Below, piece by piece: positions 47,790 to 59,403 of a DNA stretch of 64,000 bases (positions within the stretch are counted from its first letter, which is position 1; every line of letters begins with the position of its first letter). Source of the stretch: Stictocephala bisonia (Eukaryota > Arthropoda > Insecta > Hemiptera > Membracidae); assembly GCA_035578905.1 (NCBI GenBank), contig JAQJVL010000514.1, forward strand, positions 62,001 through 126,000, written 5' to 3'. The notes under the pieces are model-generated. The model did not search any database. It was not told the origin of the DNA and saw only the letters and a program-made list of their open reading frames with translations. The position numbers and the translations under genes are program-made.

Positions 47790-48625
47790 TTTATTCTTTA
47801 TTCATCTTGTACATACATACATGAACAGAGTCAAATTGGTTTACAACAAAAACTAAGGCATAGCTACATATTAACAAGGAGAAGATTCTTCCAATGAACG
47901 TACACTTTTTTCAATAGATATTTTTTACATTAGTTTTAAAGTATTTACTCTCAATATTAATTTTTAATTCAATTGGTAAATGATTTTGATCCCGTGTGTG
48001 TTGTTTTTTTCTATAAAAACTCAAATTATGTTGAGAAATATTTAAATCATTTTTATTTCTAGTGTTGTAAGAATGAAATTTACTTCTCAAATCAAGGTTT
48101 TGAATGTTATTCTTTACAATTAACAAACGATCTAATAAATACTGATCATAAACTGTTAATATCTGTAGACTTGAAAAATGTTTTTTTACAGATATTTGCG
48201 GCTCAAGTTTCAACATGATTCTTGACGCTTTTTTGTAGTAACAATATTCTATCGAGATTTCTTTTTGATGTTCCACCATAGATTGCCAAGCCATAACATA
48301 TGTGTGAATGAACGTTAGCATGGTAAATTGATTTCAATGTATCCAAATTACATAAAAAGTCATTCTTCGCAATGTATACAAGCCTGAGCAAATTATTTTT
48401 GCTACGTTGTCTACATGGAAGTCCCAACTGAGATGACTATCTATTTCTAATCCTAAGAATTTTGTGTGATTTATTTGGTCCAATCTATTTTCGTCAATTG
48501 ATATATTTACTTGATTAGTTATACTGTTTTGTTTGGTCGAAAAAACAATGTAATTAGATTTATTTGCATTTAAAAAAAGGGTGTTATCAGCCAAATAGGT
48601 ATTTATAACTTTCAGTTTATATATA
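47790..48625 (-). pseudogene. 5'-truncated Jockey/CR1-like non-LTR retrotransposon (C-terminal ORF2 region)
   Basis: Read right to left on the minus strand, three frames in succession form one decayed protein. About 48594-48340 gives LNANKSNYIVFS, then KFLGLEIDSHLSWDFHV and VAKIICSGLYTLRRM. About 48350-48240 gives LDTLKSIYHANVHSHICYGL and IYGGTSKRNLDRILLLQK. About 48240-47890 gives IMLKLEPQISVKKHFSSLQI, YDQYLLDRLLIVK and HSYNTRNKNDL, and ends near 47890. This is the characteristic region after the RT active site in Jockey/CR1-type LINEs (FLG..ID..LSW, then HSHI.YGL..WG-like). At least two frameshifts break it and the RT core is missing. The short 3' untranslated part carries AATAAAGAATAAATG at about 47796-47812. 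It is a dead copy of typical LINE truncation. Confidence 0.88.
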
Positions 48626-49065
48626 TTTTAAAATTTCATATAGTCTTTATGGTAACGAACTTAAAGTAACAACATATTTTATAGTTCATTAATTCAAAGC
48701 GTATACATTTTAACCCGTTTATTATGATTGATAACAGAAGGGAAAACTGAAGTTTAATTGCAGAATATTCCCGAAGCAGCTGATCGAACTTTGAATGAGA
48801 GTTCATTTAGCCGCTCTTTGTGCGGATTAACCCGGCAGTCTGCAGTTCTAAATTAATACCTCACTGGGTAAATAGCGATTCCTTTTTCCTTAGAAATTTA
48901 CTTCTCATCGTTAGCATGCACTTTTACGTTTTAAATATCGTTGTACGGCGAGTTTTGAATTACAAATTACGTGTTTCTTGCACCGACAACTCCCAATTAT
49001 ATATTTTCAGATATAATTATTACAAAATGGCAAATAAAAAATTAGTTTTTCTTTCTATTCTTCAT
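48626..49065. other. Intergenic DNA before the 146-bp array
   Basis: No supported feature. The frame at 48820-49170 runs into the first repeat and shows no family. Confidence 0.4.
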
Positions 49066-51132
49066 AACCTTACCCCATCCCTCTCAGCTCCCACATACCA
49101 TATGCACGAGGAACGTCAAGCTGCTACGTTATTCGTTTGTCCCTCGTCGAGTCAGTCACTTTCAGTTTGATCTAGACTATATTGGACTAATGGAATGTGA
49201 CGTAGTAAATTACACTCTACCCCAACCCTCTCAGCACCGACATCTACATGCACGAGGACAAGCTGCTACGTTATTCATTTGTCCCTCGTCGAGTCAGTCA
49301 CTTTCAGTTTGATCTAGACTATATGGGACTAATGGAATGTGACGTAGTAAATTACACTCTACCCCAACCCCTCTCAGCACCGACATCTACATGCACGAGG
49401 AACGTCAAGCTGCTACGTTATTCATTTGTCCCTTGTCGAGTCAGTCGCTTTCAGTTTGATCTAGACTATATGGGACTAATGGAATGTGACGTAGTAAATT
49501 ACACTCTAACCCAACCCTCTCAGCACCGACATCTACATGCTCGAGGAACGTCAAGCTGCTACGTTATTCATTTGTCCCTTGTCAAGTCAGTCACTTTCAG
49601 TTTTATCCTGACTATATTGGACTAATGGAATGTGACGTAGTAAATTACACTCTACCCCAACCCTCTCAGCACCGACATCTACATGCTCGAGGAACGTCAA
49701 GCTGCTACGTTATTCATTTGTCCCTTGTCAAGTCAGTCACTTTCAGTTTTATCCTGACTATATTGGACTAATGGAATGTGACGTAGTAAATTACACTCTA
49801 ACCCAACCCTCTCAGCACCGACATCTACATGCTCGAGGAACGTCAAGCTGCTACGTTATTCATTTGTCCCTCGTCGAGTCAGTCACTTTCAGTTTTATCC
49901 TGACTATATTGGACTAATGGAATGTGACGTAGTAAATTACACTCTACCCCAACCCCTCTCAGCACCGACATCTACATGCACGAGGAACGTCAAGCTGCTA
50001 CGTTATTCATTTGTCCCTCGTCGAGTCAGTCACTTTCAGTTTGATCTAGACTATATGGGACTAATGGAATGTGACGTAGTAAATTACACTCTACCCCAAC
50101 CCTCTCAGCACCGACATCTACATGCTCGAGGAACGTCAAGCTGCTACGTTATTCATTTGTCCCTCGTCGAGTCAGTCACTTTCAGTTTTATCCTGACTAT
50201 ATTGGACTAATGGAATGTGACGTAGTAAATTACACTCTACCCCAACCCCTCTCAGCACCGACATCTACATGCACGAGGAACGTCAAGCTGCTACGTTATT
50301 CATTTGTCCCTCGTCGAGTCAGTCACTTTCAGTTTGATCTAGACTATATGGGACTAATGGAATGTGACGTAGTAAATTACACTCTACCCCAACCCTCTCA
50401 GCACCGACATCTACATGCTCGAGGAACGTCAAGCTGCTACGTTATTCATTTGTCCCTCGTCGAGTCAGTCACTTTCAGTTTTATCCTGACTATATTGGAC
50501 TAATGGAATGTGACGTAGTAAATTACACTCTACCCCAACCCCTCTCAGCACCGACATCTACATGCACGAGGAACGTCAAGCTGCTACGTTATTCATTTGT
50601 CCCTCGTCAAGTCAGTCACTTTCAGTTTTATCCTGACTATATTGGACTAATGGAATGTGACGTAGTAAATTACACTCTACCCCAACCCTCTCAGCTCCCA
50701 CATACCACATGCACGAACAACGTCAAGCTGCTACGTTATTCATTTGTCCCTCGTCGAGTCAGTCACTTTCAGTTTGATCCTGACTATATTGGACTAATGG
50801 AATGTGACGTAGTAAATTACACTCTACCCCAACCCTCTCAGCACCGACATCTACATGCTCGAGGATCGTCAAGCTGCTACTTTATTCATTTGTCCCTTGT
50901 CAAGTCAGTCACTTTCAGTTTTATCCTGACTATATTGGACTAATGGAATGTGACGTAGTAAATTACACTCTACCCCAACCCTCTCAGCACCGACATCTAC
51001 ATGCTCGAGGAACGTCAAGCTGCTACGTATTCCTTTGTCCCACATCAAGTCAGTCACTTTCAGCTTGATCCCGACGGTAATGGTATGTGACGTAGTAACT
51101 CGTCACTTTACCCTTTCAGCTCCAACATACAC
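49066..51132 (+). repeat. 146/147-bp minisatellite with 293-bp dimer (~14 copies)
   Basis: Units contain ATTACACTCTACCCCAACC, CTCTCAGCACCGACATCTAC, GTCAAGCTGCTACGTTATTC, TTGTCCCTCGTCGAGTCAGT and GGACTAATGGAATGTGACGT. Two subtypes alternate in the middle. One has CCAACCCC with TGCACGAGG and GATCTAGACTATATGGG; the other has CCAACCC with TGCTCGAGG and TATCCTGACTATATTGG. Together they make a 293-bp dimer, with repeat starts at 49917, 50210 and 50503. Edges decay at both sides. The 97-codon frames are translations of the dimer, not genes. Confidence 0.97.
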
Positions 51133-51529
51133 CTTTTGTTAAACTAACATTGCCTTATGGAGCATCAAATTCAGTAAGACAGCACATGTAGCAGACTCTT
51201 AACTAGAAAACTGTTTTAATCTAAAACAAGTTTTTATCAAACTTGGACTTATTTTGTTTAGTTTTTGATGATATGAAAAGCATTTATTCTGCCTTTGGTG
51301 TATGATAATCTTTGGTAATAAATGTAAGTAGATTATTTAATTTAGCTTTTTACTTAATTTTATATTTTAATATTAACGTTGAGTGCAAACAATGTAGAAA
51401 GCTTTATCATACTATTGTTTATGGTGGGAACGTACATAATTAAATAAATAATCACAAAAATTATTTGTAAAACAATGTGTACTGAAAGTAATACACAGAA
51501 TTACAAGACGAAGATTAAATTTCAACTGT
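51133..51529. other. ~400 bp unique spacer between two arrays
   Basis: AT-rich sequence with no recognised feature. A spacer of similar length (about 415 bp) separates the decayed unit copies at 54250-54345 and 54761-54844. Confidence 0.45.
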
Positions 51530-53204
51530 GCAGTAGAGTGTTTTGTTTTTACGGGAGTACGGAAGAATGGTAGGTGACGCGCGTAACCTTCCAGAGTGTT
51601 TGACGACTGTTGGTGTGAGGTAGAGTGTTTTGTTTTTACGGGAGTACGGAAGAATGATCGGTGACTCGCGGTACCTTCCAGAGTGTTTGACGACTGTTGG
51701 TTTGCGATGGAGTGTTTTGTTTTTACGGGAGTACGGAAGAATGATCGGTGACTCGCGGTACCTTCCAGAGTGTTTGACGACTGTTGGTTTGCGATGGAGT
51801 GTTTTGTTTTTACGGGAGTACGGAAGAATGATCGGTGACTCACGTAACCTTCCAGAGTGTTTGACGACTGTTGGTGTGCGGTGGAGTGTTTTGTTTTTAC
51901 GGGAGTACGGAAGAATGATCGGTGACTCACGTAACCTTCCAGAGTGTTTGACGACTGTTGGTGTGCGGTGGAGTGTTTTGTTTTTACGGGAGTACGGAAG
52001 AATGATCGGTGACTCGCGTAACCTTCCAGAGTGTTTGACGACTGTTGGTGTGAGGTAGAGTGTTTTGTTTTTACGGGAGTACGGAAGAATGATCGGTGAC
52101 TCGTGTAACCTTCCAGAGTGTTTGACGACTGTTGGTGTGAGGTAGAGTGTTTTGTTTTTACGGGAGTACGGAAGAATGATCGGTGACTCGTGTAACCTTC
52201 CAGAGTGTTTGACGACTGTTGGTGTGCGATGGAGTGTTTTGTTTTTACGGGAGTACGGAAGAATGATCGGTGACTCGTGTAACCTTCCAGAGTGTTTGAC
52301 TACTGTTGGTGTGCAGTAGAGTGTTTTGTTTTTACGGGAGTACGGAAGAATGATCGGTGACTCGCGGTACCTTCCAGAGTGTTTGACGACTGTTGGTGTG
52401 CGATGGAGAGTTTTGTTTTTACGGGAGTACGGAAGAATGATCGGTGACTCGTGTAACCTTCCAGAGTGTTTGACGACTGTTGGTGTGAGGTAGAGTGTTT
52501 TGTTTTTACGGGAGTACGGAAGAATGATCGGTGACTCGTGTAACCTTCCAGAGTGTTTGACGACTGTTGGTGTGCGATGGAGTGTTTTGTTTTTACGGGA
52601 GTACGGAAGAATGATCGGTGACTCGTGTAACCTTCCAGAGTGTTTGACTACTGTTGGTGTGCGGTAGAGTGTTTTGTTTTTACGGGAGTACGGAAGAATG
52701 ATCGGTGACTCGCGGTACCTTCCAGAGTGTTTGACGACTGTTGGTGTGTGATGGAGAGTTTTGTTTTTATGGGAGTACGGAAGAATGATCGGTGACTCGC
52801 GGTACCTTCCAGAGTGTTTGACGACTGTTGGTGTGCGATGGAGTGTTTTGTTTTTACGGGAGTACGGAAGAATGATCGGTGACTCGTGTAAACTTCCAGA
52901 GTGTTTGACGACTGTTGGTGTGCGATGGAGTGTTTTGTTTTTACGGGAGTACGGAAGAATGATCGGTGACTCGCGTAACCTTCCAGAGTGTTTGACGACT
53001 GTTGGTTTGCGATGGAGTGTTTTGTTTTTACGGGAGTACGGAAGAATGATCGGTGACTCGCGGTACCTTCCAGAGTGTTTGACGACTGTTGGTGTGCGAT
53101 GGAGTGTTTTGTTTTTACGGGAGTACGGTAGAATGATCGGTGACTCGCGTAACCTTCCAGAGTGTTTGACGACTGTTGGTGATCAGTGGATTGTTATGTT
53201 TTAA
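51530..53204 (+). repeat. 87-bp minisatellite (~19 copies)
   Basis: The unit is AGTGTTTTGTTTTTACGGGA, GTACGGAAGAATGATCGGTG, ACTCGCGTAACCTTCCAGAG, TGTTTGACGACTGTTGGTGT, GCGATGG. Common variants are CGCGGTACC or CGTGTAACC for CGCGTAACC, and GAGGTAG or GCGGTGG for GCGATGG. The units with GAGGTAG put a stop into the otherwise open 29-codon frame, so ORFs of 142-172 codons appear on both strands; these are not genes. Confidence 0.97.
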
Positions 53205-53262
53205 CGGATGTACTAGTTAATGATTAGGGACCCGTCTTTTAACTTTTTAGGAGGACTTGGCA
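53205..53262 (+). repeat. Decayed edge copy of the 87-bp unit
   Basis: TGTTATGTTTTAACGGATGT, then TTAATGATTAGGGACCCGTC and TTTTAACTTTTTAGGAGGA, follow the unit's order with many changes. The GGGACCCGT variant is close to the TGACCCGTGT of the solitary copy at 54761. Confidence 0.65.
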
Positions 53263-53526
53263 GCCGCTAATCAGTACAAGTTTAAAGTGTAGTGTGAAGG
53301 ATGATTCCGTAATCCAGAAAAATAATTTATTCCAACTTCGTATAACCTCGTATCTAATTTAATGGGAATCGAATGCCAACTTTTTCATTATAGGATACCT
53401 TCTTCACAAATTGCCCTCCTCCTGATGAAAAATCGTACTCAGGCAAAATATGAGGACATGTATTTAAAATAGATTTGAGAAATGGGGAAATATCGTAATA
53501 AAAATTATTCTTGTTAAAAATCAATC

Positions 53527-53530
53527 AAAA
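53527..53530 (-). terminator. Pol III terminator (TTTT) of tRNA-Ala
   Basis: On the minus strand TTTT begins 5 nt beyond the mature 3' end of the tRNA. Confidence 0.75.
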
Positions 53531-53534
53531 TACC

Positions 53535-53607
53535 TGGAGGCGCCGGGTATCGATCCCGGTACCTCTCACATGCTAAGCGAGCGCTCTACCATCTGAGCTA
53601 CGCCCCC
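53535..53607 (-). tRNA. tRNA-Ala(AGC), intact
   Basis: This 73-nt gene (without CCA) folds as a standard cloverleaf. The acceptor stem is GGGGGCG paired with CGCCTCC (one G-U), with discriminator A. The D arm begins AGCTCAGATGGTAGAGC. The anticodon stem is CTCGC/GTGAG (one G-U) with loop TTAGCAT, which gives anticodon AGC and therefore alanine. The variable loop is AGGTA and the T arm is CCGGG-ATCGATA-CCCGG with the invariant G53-C61 pair intact. The internal A box (TAGCTCAGATGG) and B box (GGATCGATACC) are present, there is no intron, and a TTTT terminator follows. It delivers alanine for GCU/GCC codons after A34-to-inosine editing. It sits alone between the 87-bp array and a decayed copy of the neighbouring repeats. 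Confidence 0.95.
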
Positions 53608-54249
53608 AGTTGTCAGTAATGGACCAGAGTAGCTATTTGACATTTCGTAAAGTGGACCGCCACATCTTACAACTGAACCACTACGCATGCGCAGTCGCTG
53701 GCCACGCAATTTACTGAGACGCAGTGTGACTAGAAAGGCAAAGACACCAACGTCCACACTTTAAAGATACTTATACCATTGTCTAAAACAATGTTGAACG
53801 AAATAATATATAGGACAAAGTTTGTATATTGAACTAATTTACTCATCACACATTTACCGCAATATTAGATGGGACCTCCGTTTAATTCTTCTTTGTGCAC
53901 TTACTTATTACGTAAATAATTATTTGTGTTACATTAATACTACCCTAATTATGTGACACCTATCTTTTTAAACAACACCTCATTTGAACATAATTTAATT
54001 GCAATCAAATTAAAAATTGTTTATTTAACAATTCAATGAAAATTAAATCAGCAAAATAATGCGATTATGAACATAAATAAAAGGTCGTTGAATAAATAAA
54101 GAACTTCATAAAAATCATTCATAAAAATGCGAAAATTAAGATTAAATTATTTATAAAACAAGGCGGTTTTACAGACTCCGCTAAATAGGTTTTCAAATTA
54201 ATTTAATTGATATTTTTAATGAATACAACTTCAAAACATAATTCACCCA
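53608..54249. other. Intergenic DNA upstream of tRNA-Ala
   Basis: The part next to the gene (53630-53760) is more GC-balanced, and the rest is AT-rich. The minus-strand frame at 53566-53757 ends inside the tRNA and is spurious. Confidence 0.45.
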
Positions 54250-54345
54250 ACATCAAGTCAATTTGATTCCGACTGGAGAGGGTTATTTGAATGTGAGGTA
54301 GTGAGTGATTCCTCCCCTTTCCACCCCTTAGATCCGACATACCGT
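54250..54345 (+). repeat. Solitary decayed copy of the 146-bp unit
   Basis: CATCAAGTCAATTTGATTCC, GACTGGAGAGGG, GAATGTGAGGTAGTGAGTGA, CCCTTTCCACCCCTTAGATC and CGACATACCGTACA follow in order the array's last unit (CATCAAGTCAGTCACTTTCA, TTGATCCCGACGG, GGTATGTGACGTAGTAACTC, ACCCTTTCAGCTCC, AACATACACC). It is the same strand and order, heavily diverged. Confidence 0.65.
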
Positions 54346-54760
54346 ACAGAAGAGCTATGGCGCTCTGCTATGCGGTGCATTCCATTCATAGCATCCGCCA
54401 GATCGTGAAAATACCAATAGACGTTCCACACGTAAATGATGTCTTAATATAAATTTCAACTAGCATAAAAAATAAATTGCTTATATTAATTAAATATATT
54501 TTATGAAACACACATGAAACTTCAAATTATGTTTTTCTCAGCAATCATAAGATGTTACAATATTTTTCTGCACAAGATTAATTCTTAATCAAGAATAAAT
54601 ATATAAGTATGATTACAAAAAAAATTGCAATACTAATCAGATCGGAACACATTTTATACAATTTACTACCGTAGAATAGTATGCGGCTGTGTGAATTTAA
54701 AGCTTTTACATCAGAAAAACAAATGATTTACATTAAATAGAGTTTGCTATTTATTTATAC

Positions 54761-54844
54761 AGAGGGTTTTGTTTTTACGGGTGCACGGGGAAAAGACCAG
54801 TGACCCGTGTATCACCCAGTCCGTTTGACGTTTGTTTGTGGACG
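54761..54844 (+). repeat. Solitary decayed copy of the 87-bp unit
   Basis: GGGTTTTGTTTTTACGGGTG, CACGGGGAAAAGACCAGTGA, CCCGTGTATCACCCAGTCCG and TTTGACGTTTGTTTGTGGAC align over a whole 87-bp unit. It stands alone about 1.5 kb beyond the array. Confidence 0.85.
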
Positions 54845-55888
54845 CTTTCAGTAAATATTTCTCCATCTGTTACGTTTATATCTAGGAATGTTCTTCTCAT
54901 GTGGTTTTTCGACTTTCAAATATTCAAGAATGTCGTACACTAAATATGTGTATAACTACTAATGATACTGAAACACTGGTAAATGTATACTTGAATTGCT
55001 GTTTTTTATTCCAAATATTAACGCCTTAACTATACAATTAGAATAATCCCAATTGTTAAAACTGATTTGTTTTTGATAGTAAGTACAAATGTGTTGTCTT
55101 AGTTTTCTGCAAAATTATATTGATAAGACAATATATTCTAATATACTGGTACACACATAAAAACTTTGTATTTTTATTTACTACCTCTATACCCCCCCCC
55201 CCCACACACACACACACTTAACACAAAAACTAAGTTATCTTCATTCACTTTATAACAGAGCAGAAACACTGGATTCTGGTTCAAACTGGTTTTCACACTC
55301 CTTCTTCTCCTAATCGTATATTACCTCATCTGGACCAAACACCCCCTCCGCTAATCACCACTGTTTTGACAACACCTCATTTCTAAGCTTTGTTTTAACA
55401 AACCAACCTGGAAAGCATATTCCAAAAGTATTCCATCGAAAATATATATTCTAGCTTTCTTATAACGTTTTAACGTATAAGTTGTACGAAACTACTCTAT
55501 AGAATGTTAGACCAGATATGCTTTGTAAAAGTATAATTTTATTTCTAAAAGTATAAAAAAGAATTTCTTTATTTGAAATAACACTTTTCCAACCTCTGAG
55601 AGTTATTACACATTTCCGAAATTATCATAAAGTCACTTTATCACATGTCACAAGAGGTATATTTTACCATAAAGCCTGCCAGAGCTGACGCACCTCTCAC
55701 GTTTTCAGGAGTTCAATTATCTAATGCTTCTTTACCTCTTCCACTTCTTTAAATCATATTGTTACATTTTATAAGTACAAAATATCCGATTTAAAGAAAT
55801 GGAAGAGATAAAAAAACCATTAGATAATGAAATAAAATACAGTATTTATAATAACCATGTTGTAACCAAAGAAGTTTCAGTACTTTGG
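54845..55888. other. AT-rich DNA with a (C)n(CA)n microsatellite
   Basis: A run of about 11 C followed by CACACACACACAC lies at 55193-55218. Nothing else was recognised. Confidence 0.5.
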
Positions 55889-58796
55889 CAAACAGTACGT
55901 CAATACCGCTGTACGTGTTGGGGTGGGCAGGTGGGTTAATACTTCCTATCATCCTCCTTGGGCTCCACTCGTCTATCAAACAGTACGTCAATACCGCTGT
56001 ACGTGTTGGGGTGGGCGGGTGGGTTAATACTTCCTATCATCCTGCTTGGGCTCCACTCGTCTATCAAACAGTACGTCAATACCGCTGTACGTGTTGGGGT
56101 GGACGGGTGGGTCAATACTTCCTATCATCCTCCTTGGGCTCCACTCATCTATCAAACAGTACGTCAATACCGCTGTACGTGTTGGGGTGGGCGGGTAGGT
56201 CAATACTTCCTATCATCCTCCTTGGGCTCCACTCGTCTATCAAACAGTACGTCAATACCGCTGTACGTGTTGGGGTGGGCGGGTGGGTTAATACTTCCTA
56301 TCATCCTCCTTGGGCTCCACTCGTCTATCAAACAGTACGTCAATACCGCTGTACGTGTTGGGGTGGGCGGGTGGGTTAATACTTCCTATCATCCTCCTTG
56401 GGCTCCACTCGTCTATCAAACAGTACGTCAATACCGCTGTACGTGTTGGGGTGGGCGGGTGGGTCAATACTTCCTATCATCCTCCTTGGGCTCCACTCGT
56501 CTATCAAACAGTACGTCAATACCGCTGTACGTGTTGGGGTGGGCGGGTGGGTTAATACTTCCTATCATCCTCCTTGGGCTCCACTCGTCTATCAAACAGT
56601 ACGTCAATACCGCTGTACGTGTTGGGGTGGGCGGGTGGGTTAATACTTCCTATCATCCTCCTTGGGCTCCACTCGTCTATCAAACAGTACGTCAATACCG
56701 CTGTACGTGTTGGGGTGGGCGGGTGGGTCAATACTTCCTATCATCCTCCTTGGGCTCCACTCGTCTATCAAACAGTACGTCAATACCGCTGTACGTGTTG
56801 GGGTGGGCGGGTGGGTTAATACTTCCTATCATCCTCCTTGGGCTCCACTCGTCTATCAAACAGTACGTCAATACCGCTGTACGTGTTGGGGTGGGCGGGT
56901 GGGTCAATACTTCCTATCATCCTCCTTGGGCTCCACTCGTCTATCAAACAGTACGTCAATACCGCTGTACGTGTTGGGGTGGGCGGGTGGGTTAATACTT
57001 CCTATCATCCTCCTTGGGCTCCACTCGTCTATCAAACAGTACGTCAATACCGCTGTACGTGTTGGGGTGGGCGGGTGGGTTAATACTTCCTATCATCCTC
57101 CTTGGGCTCCACTCGTCTATCAAACAGTACGTCAATACCGCTGTACGTGTTGGGGTGGGCGGGTGGGTCAATACTTCCTATCATCCTCCTTGGGCTCCAC
57201 TCGTCTATCAAACAGTACGTCAATACCGCTGTACGTGTTGGGGTGGGCGGGTGGGTCAATACTTCCTATCATCCTCCTTGGGCTCCACTCGTCTATCAAA
57301 CAGTACGTCAATACCGCTGTACGTGTTGGGGTGGGCGGGTGGGTCAATACTTCCTATCATCCTCCTTGGGCTCCACTCGTCTATCAAACAGTACGTCAAT
57401 ACCGCTGTACGTGTTGGGGTGGGCGGGTGGGTCAATACTTCCTATCATCCTCCTTGGGCTCCACTCGTCTATCAAACAGTACGTCAATACCGCTGTACGT
57501 GTTGGGGTGGGCGGGTGGGTCAATACTTCCTATCATCCTCCTTGGGCTCCACTCGTCTATCAAACAGTACGTCAATACCGCTGTACGTGTTGGGGTGGGC
57601 GGGTGGGTCAATACTTCCTATCATCCTCCTTGGGCTCCACTCGTCTATCAAACAGTACGTCAATACCGCTGTACGTGTTGGGGTGGGCGGGTGGGTCAAT
57701 ACTTCCTATCATCCTCCTTGGGCTCCACTCGTCTATCAAACAGTACGTCAATACCGCTGTACGTGTTGGGGTGGGCGGGTGGGTCAATACTTCCTATCAT
57801 CCTCCTTGGGCTCCACTCGTCTATCAAACAGTACGTCAATACCGCTGTACGTGTTGGGGTGGGCGGGTGGGTCAATACTTCCTATCATCCTCCTTGGGCT
57901 CCACTCGTCTATCAAACAGTACGTCAATACCGCTGTACGTGTTGGGGTGGGCGGGTGGGTTAATACTTCCTATCATCCTCCTTGGGCTCCACTCGTCTAT
58001 CAAACAGTACGTCAATACCGCTGTACGTGTTGGGGTGGGCGGGTAGGTCAATATTTCCTATCATCCTCCTTGGGCTCCACTCGTCTATCAAACAGTACGT
58101 CAATACCGCTGTACGTGTTGGGGTGGGCGCGTGGGTCAATACTTCCTATCATCCTGCTTGGGCTCCACTCGTCTATCAAACAGTACGTCAATACCGCTGT
58201 ACGTGTTGGGGTGGACGGGTGGGTCAATACTTCCTATCATCCTCCTTGGGCTCCACTCATCTATCAAACAGTACGTCAATACCGCTGTACGTGTTGGGGT
58301 GGGCGGGTAGGTCAATACTTCCTATCATCCTCCTTGGGCTCCACTCGTCTATCAAACAGTACGTCAATACCGCTGTACGTGTTGGGGTGGGCGGGTGGGT
58401 AAATACTTCCTATTATCCTCCTTGGGCTCCACTCGTCTATCAAACAGTACGTCAATACCGCTGTACGTGTTGGGGTGGGCGGGTGGGTTAATACTTCCTA
58501 TCATCCTCCTTGGGCTCCACTCGTCTATCAAACAGTACGTCAATACCGCTGTACGTGTTGGGGTGGGCGGGTAGGTCAATATTTCCTATCATCCTCCTTG
58601 GGCTCCACTCGTCTATCAAACAGTACGTCAATACCGCTGTACGTGTTGGGGTGGGCGCGTGGGTCAATACTTCCTATCATCCTCCTTGGGCTCCACTCGT
58701 CTATCAAACAGTACGTCAATACCGCTGTACGTGTTGGGGTGGGCGGGTGGGTTAATACTTCCTATCATCCTCCTTGGGCTCCACTCGTCTATCAAA
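55889..58796 (+). repeat. 88-bp minisatellite with G-quadruplex motif (~33 copies)
   Basis: The unit is TTCCTATCATCCTCCTTGGG, CTCCACTCGTCTATCAAACA, GTACGTCAATACCGCTGTAC, GTGTTGGGGTGGGCGGGTGG, GTCAATAC. Copies are nearly identical and differ mainly by GGTTAATA against GGTCAATA. GGGGTGGGCGGGTGGG is a canonical four-run G-quadruplex motif with 1-nt loops and is intact in roughly two dozen units. As 88 is not divisible by three but 264 is, one stop-free path cycles through all frames every three units, which gives the nested 81- to 462-codon frames. None is a gene. Confidence 0.97.
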
Positions 58797-59400
58797 GAAT
58801 AGTAATACACCATTACTAACGCAATGGTGTATGTACAGACATTGCGTTTACCGGCTGATTTTTTTTTCAACTAGAAGATTCGAATACGTTTGAACCTGAG
58901 TCCAGGTCTTCGTCCCAAAACTACTTTACACACAACCACAGGCCCAATGTGTCCCTGGGTTAAAACTTAAAGATTTTGGACGCAACTCACGTCTTTGTCA
59001 GAGTGGTTTAGTTAAAGTTGTTTTCCCTACACCAGTGTTAGTATGTAACAAATTGATTTAAATTAACAAAAAATCGCTAAATTTATCACACTTACAGTTC
59101 ATAAGGATCACAACGTGGCCAAGGGTTTTTATTTCAAGAAATTTATTAAAAAAATTTTCTTATGGAGTTAAAATTCTTAAATTTATAATACTTTATTTAT
59201 AACATAACATATATGTGTTCATTGATTAAATTGAGCTTCAAACTTGATGTTTTCAAAGGTTATTGAGTGAGTAGTAAAGTGTGTCCAAATTGCTGTATTT
59301 TACTCATACTTAAGTTCTGAACTGTTATATTTAGTATCCATCACCATCATTTGAATATTATTGTTATGTTATTACATAAAAGTAGGCATAAAATAACGTA
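58797..59400. other. Intergenic DNA, no feature seen
   Basis: A short inverted pair (ACACCATT-ACTAACGC-AATGGTGT, about 58807-58830) lies just after the array. Nothing else is supported. Confidence 0.45.
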
Positions 59401-59403
59401 GGG

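Noticed and set aside
53566..53757. 63-codon minus-strand ORF ending GGVAQMVERSLSM
   Set aside because: The C-terminal part is a translation of the tRNA-Ala gene, a well-known annotation artefact. The same tail appears at 62018-62356 over the second copy.
55885..58870. Many nested 81- to 462-codon ORFs over the 88-bp repeat
   Set aside because: They are translations of the repeat cycling through all three frames every 264 bp, with mutual overlap on the same strand.
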